Shown: one piece after another, positions 6,774 to 8,816 of the stretch
Numbering within the stretch: position 1 is the stretch's first letter
Layout of the letters: every line of letters begins with the position of its first letter
Origin: Pseudomonadota bacterium
GTDB taxonomy: Bacteria; Pseudomonadota; Gammaproteobacteria; SZUA-229
Length of the DNA: 8,816 nucleotides
Assembly (NCBI GenBank): GCA_030836935.1
Contig: JAUPMA010000077.1
Coordinates: 1-8,816, forward strand
Direction: 5' to 3'
The notes under the pieces: generated by a model
The model's database searches: none
What the model saw: only the letters and a program-made list of their open reading frames with translations
Told to the model about the DNA's origin: nothing
Program-made: the position numbers and the translations under genes

Positions 6774-7150
6774 AAATATTTCGATCGCATTTTGCTCGAC
6801 GCGCCCTGCTCCGCCACCGGCGTGATTCGCCGCCATCCCGATATCAAAAGCCTGCGCCGTGCTGAAGACATTGCCGAACTGGCCGCCACCCAGCAAGCCT
6901 TGCTGCACAACCTCTGGCCCATGCTGGCACCCGGCAGCCTCTTGCTCTACGCCACCTGCTCGGTGCTGAAAATTGAAAACGAACAACAGATAGCCGCTTT
7001 TCTCGCCGTCACCGCCGATGCCAGCGAACACATCATCACTGCTGACTGGGGCATCGCCCGCCCTCACGGCAGACAGATTCTGCCCGGCGACCACAACATG
7101 GACGGCTTTTATTACGCCCTGTTGCGCAAACAGGGTGCATGACGAAATCA

Positions 7151-7212
7151 GGGCAGCCACAAGGGCTGCCCCTCGGCCGTGTTATCGCGTAGGGGCAACC
7201 CTTGTGGTTGCC
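7151..7212. repeat. Tandem-hairpin inverted repeat in the rsmB-trkA gap
   Basis: Two 22-bp arms, 7152-7173 and 7191-7212, are inverted copies differing at 2 of 22 positions. Each arm is itself a hairpin: GGGCAGCC/GGCTGCCC around ACAAG (7151-7171), and GGCAACC/GGTTGCC around CTTGT (7194-7212). The difference between the arms is a G:C to A:T pair swap that keeps both stems perfect. It resembles a dispersed repeat of the form AGGGGCRACCCTTGTGGTYGCC found in many bacteria (from memory). It sits 8 bases after the rsmB stop and could act as an mRNA 3' stabiliser or partial terminator in either direction. Confidence 0.88.
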
Positions 7213-7230
7213 ATCTCGCCTGCCAACCCC

Positions 7231-7259
7231 TTTAACCTTTAACCTGTGCGGCGTACACT
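7231..7259 (+). promoter_or_regulatory. Possible promoter for trkA
   Basis: TTTAAC at 7231-7236 and TACACT at 7254-7259 are separated by 17 bp and lie 34 bases before the trkA ATG. They match the sigma-70 hexamers at 3 of 6 and 4 of 6 positions. The site lies downstream of the double hairpin, which would let trkA be expressed apart from rsmB. It is only a candidate. Confidence 0.35.
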
Positions 7260-7292
7260 GCGCGCCGTGCATCAGCGGTAACAAATCCACTT

Positions 7293-8669
7293 ATGAAAAT
7301 TCTCATACTCGGTGCCGGCCAGGTCGGCTCATCCGTCGCCGCCAATCTGGCATCCGAAGCCAATGACATCACGCTCATTGATGCCGACAGCGAACGCCTG
7401 AGCCAGTTGCGAGACCGGCTGGATATTCAGACCGTCACCGGCAATGCCGCGCATCCCGACATCCTGCAACAGGCCGGTATCGAAGATGCCGACATGCTGA
7501 TTGCCGTCACCAACAGCGATGAAACCAACATGGTGGCCTGCCAGGTCGCCTGGACGTTGCACCACACACCGACCAAAATTGCGCGCATCCGCTCGGCGCA
7601 ATACCTCGCGCATCCCGAACTGTTCATCGGCAACGCCTTGCCGATTGATGTACTCATCAGCCCGGAAGAAATTGTCTGCAACTACATCGCCAACATCATT
7701 GATTATCCCGGCGCACTGCAGGTGCTGGAATTTGCCGGCGGCAAAGTGGTTCTGGTGGGTTTGAAAGCGTATTACGGTGGCCCGCTGGTAGGCCATGAGT
7801 TGCGCCAGATTCGCGAACACATGCCAAAAATTGACACCCGCGTTGCCGCCATTTACCGCCGTGGCCGCGCCATCATTCCCATGGGCAACACCGTGGTTGA
7901 AGCCGATGACGAAATATTTTTCATTGCCGCCCGCGAACATATTCACGATGTCATCCGCGAGCTGCGTCGCGCCGACAAAAAGAACAAGCGCATCATGATT
8001 GCCGGTGGCGGCAACATCGGCCGGCGGCTGGTGGAACGCCTGCAAGACAAACATCAGGTCAAAATCATCGAGAGCAATGCCAAGCGCGCCCGTTATCTGG
8101 GTGAAGTGCTGCATAACGTGGTGGTACTGCACGGCGATTCTTCCAACGAGGAATTATTGCTGGAAGAAAATATCGACACCATGGATGTATTTGTCACTGT
8201 CACCAACGATGACGAAGACAACATTCTTTCAGCCATGCTGGCCAAGCGTCTCGGTGCCGGCAAGGTAATGTCCATCATCAACCGCCCGGCCTATGTCGAT
8301 CTGGTGGAAAGCCAGGAATTCATTGATGTGGCAATTTCGCCGCAACAGGTCACCATTGGCGCACTGCTGGCGCATGTGCGCCGTGGCGACATCGTGGCGG
8401 TGCATTCGTTACGCCGCGGCGCAGCGGAAGCCATTGAAGCCATTGCCCATGGCGATGCCAAAACTTCCAGGGTGGTGGGCCGCATGATTGAGGAAATCAT
8501 GCTGCCGGAAGGTGCCAGCATCGGCGCCATTGTACGCGGCAAGAAAGTCATCATCGCCCACCACAACACCGTCATCCAGTCCGAAGACCATGTCATCCTG
8601 TTTCTGGTGGACAAACGCTACATCGCTGATGTTGAACGACTGTTCCAGGTCGGCATTACTTTTATTTGA
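7293..8669 (+). CDS. trkA: Trk system potassium uptake protein TrkA
   Basis: Peripheral membrane regulatory subunit of the Trk K+ transporter. It binds NAD(H) and adenine nucleotides on the cytoplasmic face and gates the TrkH or TrkG channel. It has 458 residues, the same as E. coli TrkA. Two tandem RCK units are visible. The first opens with GAGQVG (7-12) and the acidic residue Asp30 in LIDAD, followed by a TrkA-C domain near 140-215 with GHELRQI and [22 protein letters not shown]. The second opens with GGGNIG (238-243) and KIIES, followed by a second TrkA-C domain with [35 protein letters not shown]. The ATG at 7293 begins directly at the first Rossmann strand, as expected; its ribosome-binding site is weak. 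No trkH lies in the window. Confidence 0.97.
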   Translation: MKILILGAGQVGSSVAANLASEANDITLIDADSERLSQLRDRLDIQTVTGNAAHPDILQQAGIEDADMLIAVTNSDETNMVACQVAWTLHHTPTKIARIRSAQYLAHPELFIGNALPIDVLISPEEIVCNYIANIIDYPGALQVLEFAGGKVVLVGLKAYYGGPLVGHELRQIREHMPKIDTRVAAIYRRGRAIIPMGNTVVEADDEIFFIAAREHIHDVIRELRRADKKNKRIMIAGGGNIGRRLVERLQDKHQVKIIESNAKRARYLGEVLHNVVVLHGDSSNEELLLEENIDTMDVFVTVTNDDEDNILSAMLAKRLGAGKVMSIINRPAYVDLVESQEFIDVAISPQQVTIGALLAHVRRGDIVAVHSLRRGAAEAIEAIAHGDAKTSRVVGRMIEEIMLPEGASIGAIVRGKKVIIAHHNTVIQSEDHVILFLVDKRYIADVERLFQVGITFI

Positions 8670-8672
8670 AAT

Positions 8673-8710
8673 AAGTGGCAAGGTTAAAGTTTAAAGTAGC
8701 AAGGAAAAGC
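8673..8710. repeat. Dispersed repeat downstream of trkA, second copy of the dprA-upstream element
   Basis: This copy starts three bases after the trkA stop with AAGTGGCAAGGT. It matches 2487-2524 at 32 of 38 positions without gaps and in the same orientation. It lacks the CTTGCTA tandem half of the left copy and runs instead into an A-rich stretch (AAAAGCCAAAAGCAAAAAAC). No hairpin with a T-tract that would end trkA transcription is visible. Confidence 0.72.
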
Positions 8711-8742
8711 CAAAAGCAAAAAACAAGAGACATAAAATTGAG

Positions 8743-8768
8743 TCCGCGAATGAACACCAATCAACACC
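8743..8768. repeat. Possible remnant of a CCGCGAATGAAC-type dispersed repeat
   Basis: TCCGCGAATGAACACC followed by AATCAACACC contains two near-identical ten-base units, TGAACACCAA and TCAACACCCA (8751-8760, 8761-8770). The opening CCGCGAATGAAC is one I associate from memory with a widespread intergenic repeat; here it is short and degenerate. The rest of 8711-8816 is A-rich and shows no gene that I can support. Confidence 0.4.
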
Positions 8769-8816
8769 CATGCCTGTTTGACAGCAGACTGAAGTCAAAA
8801 GAAAAAAGATTTGGCG

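Larger units (their letters stand above)
5787..7142 (+). pseudogene. rsmB: 16S rRNA m5C967 methyltransferase RsmB, interrupted by an in-frame TGA
   Basis: SAM-dependent enzyme that methylates C967 of 16S rRNA. Residues 6-145 form the NusB-like RNA-binding domain (QAIHALRAVIEHG, LVYGVMRW, HAAVNASVELVK). The Rossmann domain carries the SAM motif VLDACAAPGGKT (245-256) and LLALDAAESRLARV. Codon 329 (6771-6773) is TGA, yet the same frame continues as [25 protein letters not shown] with no shift and ends at a normal TGA at 7140-7142 (450 sense codons plus the internal stop). Both conserved cysteines, Cys341 in DAPCS and Cys391 in YATCS, lie after the stop, as does the C-terminal [19 protein letters not shown] product ending at 328 would lack activity. 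A CT-rich repeat just before the stop adds about 16 residues relative to E. coli. No ribosome-binding site is visible before ATG 5787. A recent nonsense mutation, read-through or a sequence error all fit. Confidence 0.9.

Noticed and set aside
6762..6792. AGGAGG followed by a separate start for the C-terminal half of RsmB, making a split two-protein enzyme
   Set aside because: In-frame start-like codons (ATT 6789, TTG 6792) lie more than 20 bases from AGGAGG, and the TTG at 6770 is out of frame and too close. The downstream piece would also begin inside a beta strand of the fold.
6048..7160. Long open frame (370 codons) on the minus strand across rsmB, open through the repeat and the TGA
   Set aside because: It lies wholly antisense to a gene with clear family motifs and has no recognisable domain. 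Long antisense frames are common opposite moderately GC-rich genes.
7329..8132. Minus-strand open frame of 267 codons opposite trkA
   Set aside because: Shadow of trkA, which is complete with both RCK units and the expected length.

Overview
The window looks like a piece of an ordinary proteobacterial chromosome, most probably gammaproteobacterial. I base this on gene order, as no RNA marker is present. Four genes run leftward (topA, smg, dprA and a LysM-domain gene of the tsaP type) and four run rightward (def, fmt, rsmB, trkA). They diverge from an AT-rich 141-bp gap at 3958-4098. This matches the layout I recall around dprA/def in Pseudomonas and relatives, and the def-fmt-rsmB-trkA order known from E. 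coli. Base composition looks moderately GC-rich and even across all eight genes, so there is no sign of a transferred island.

Left half, minus strand: the LysM lipoprotein (probably linked to type IV pilus secretin), dprA (ssDNA handling in natural transformation), smg (DUF494, function unknown) and the N-terminal 268 codons of topA, cut by the window edge. Gaps of 91, 44 and 27 bp suggest one transcript or overlapping transcripts. Right half, plus strand: def and fmt overlap by one base and act at the two ends of the N-formylmethionine cycle. rsmB (16S rRNA m5C967 methyltransferase) and trkA (K+ uptake regulator) follow, each separated from its predecessor by a palindromic repeat.

Two things stand out. 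First, rsmB carries an in-frame TGA at codon 329. The same frame then continues to the normal C-terminus, and both conserved catalytic cysteines lie after the stop. The gene is therefore a fresh pseudogene, a read-through gene or a sequence error. Second, small dispersed repeats are unusually dense: at least five families occur in under 9 kb. A CT-rich palindrome lies inside fmt and again inside rsmB, in both cases keeping the frame open. A 27-bp-arm inverted repeat fills the fmt-rsmB gap, and a double hairpin with compensatory base changes fills the rsmB-trkA gap. A 38-bp repeat is shared between the dprA/LysM gap and the region after trkA, and a fifth, degenerate repeat lies near the right edge.

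I found no CRISPR array, tRNA, rRNA, insertion sequence, phage gene, defence system or other new multi-gene system. The unusual biology here is repeat invasion of housekeeping genes and the interrupted rsmB.
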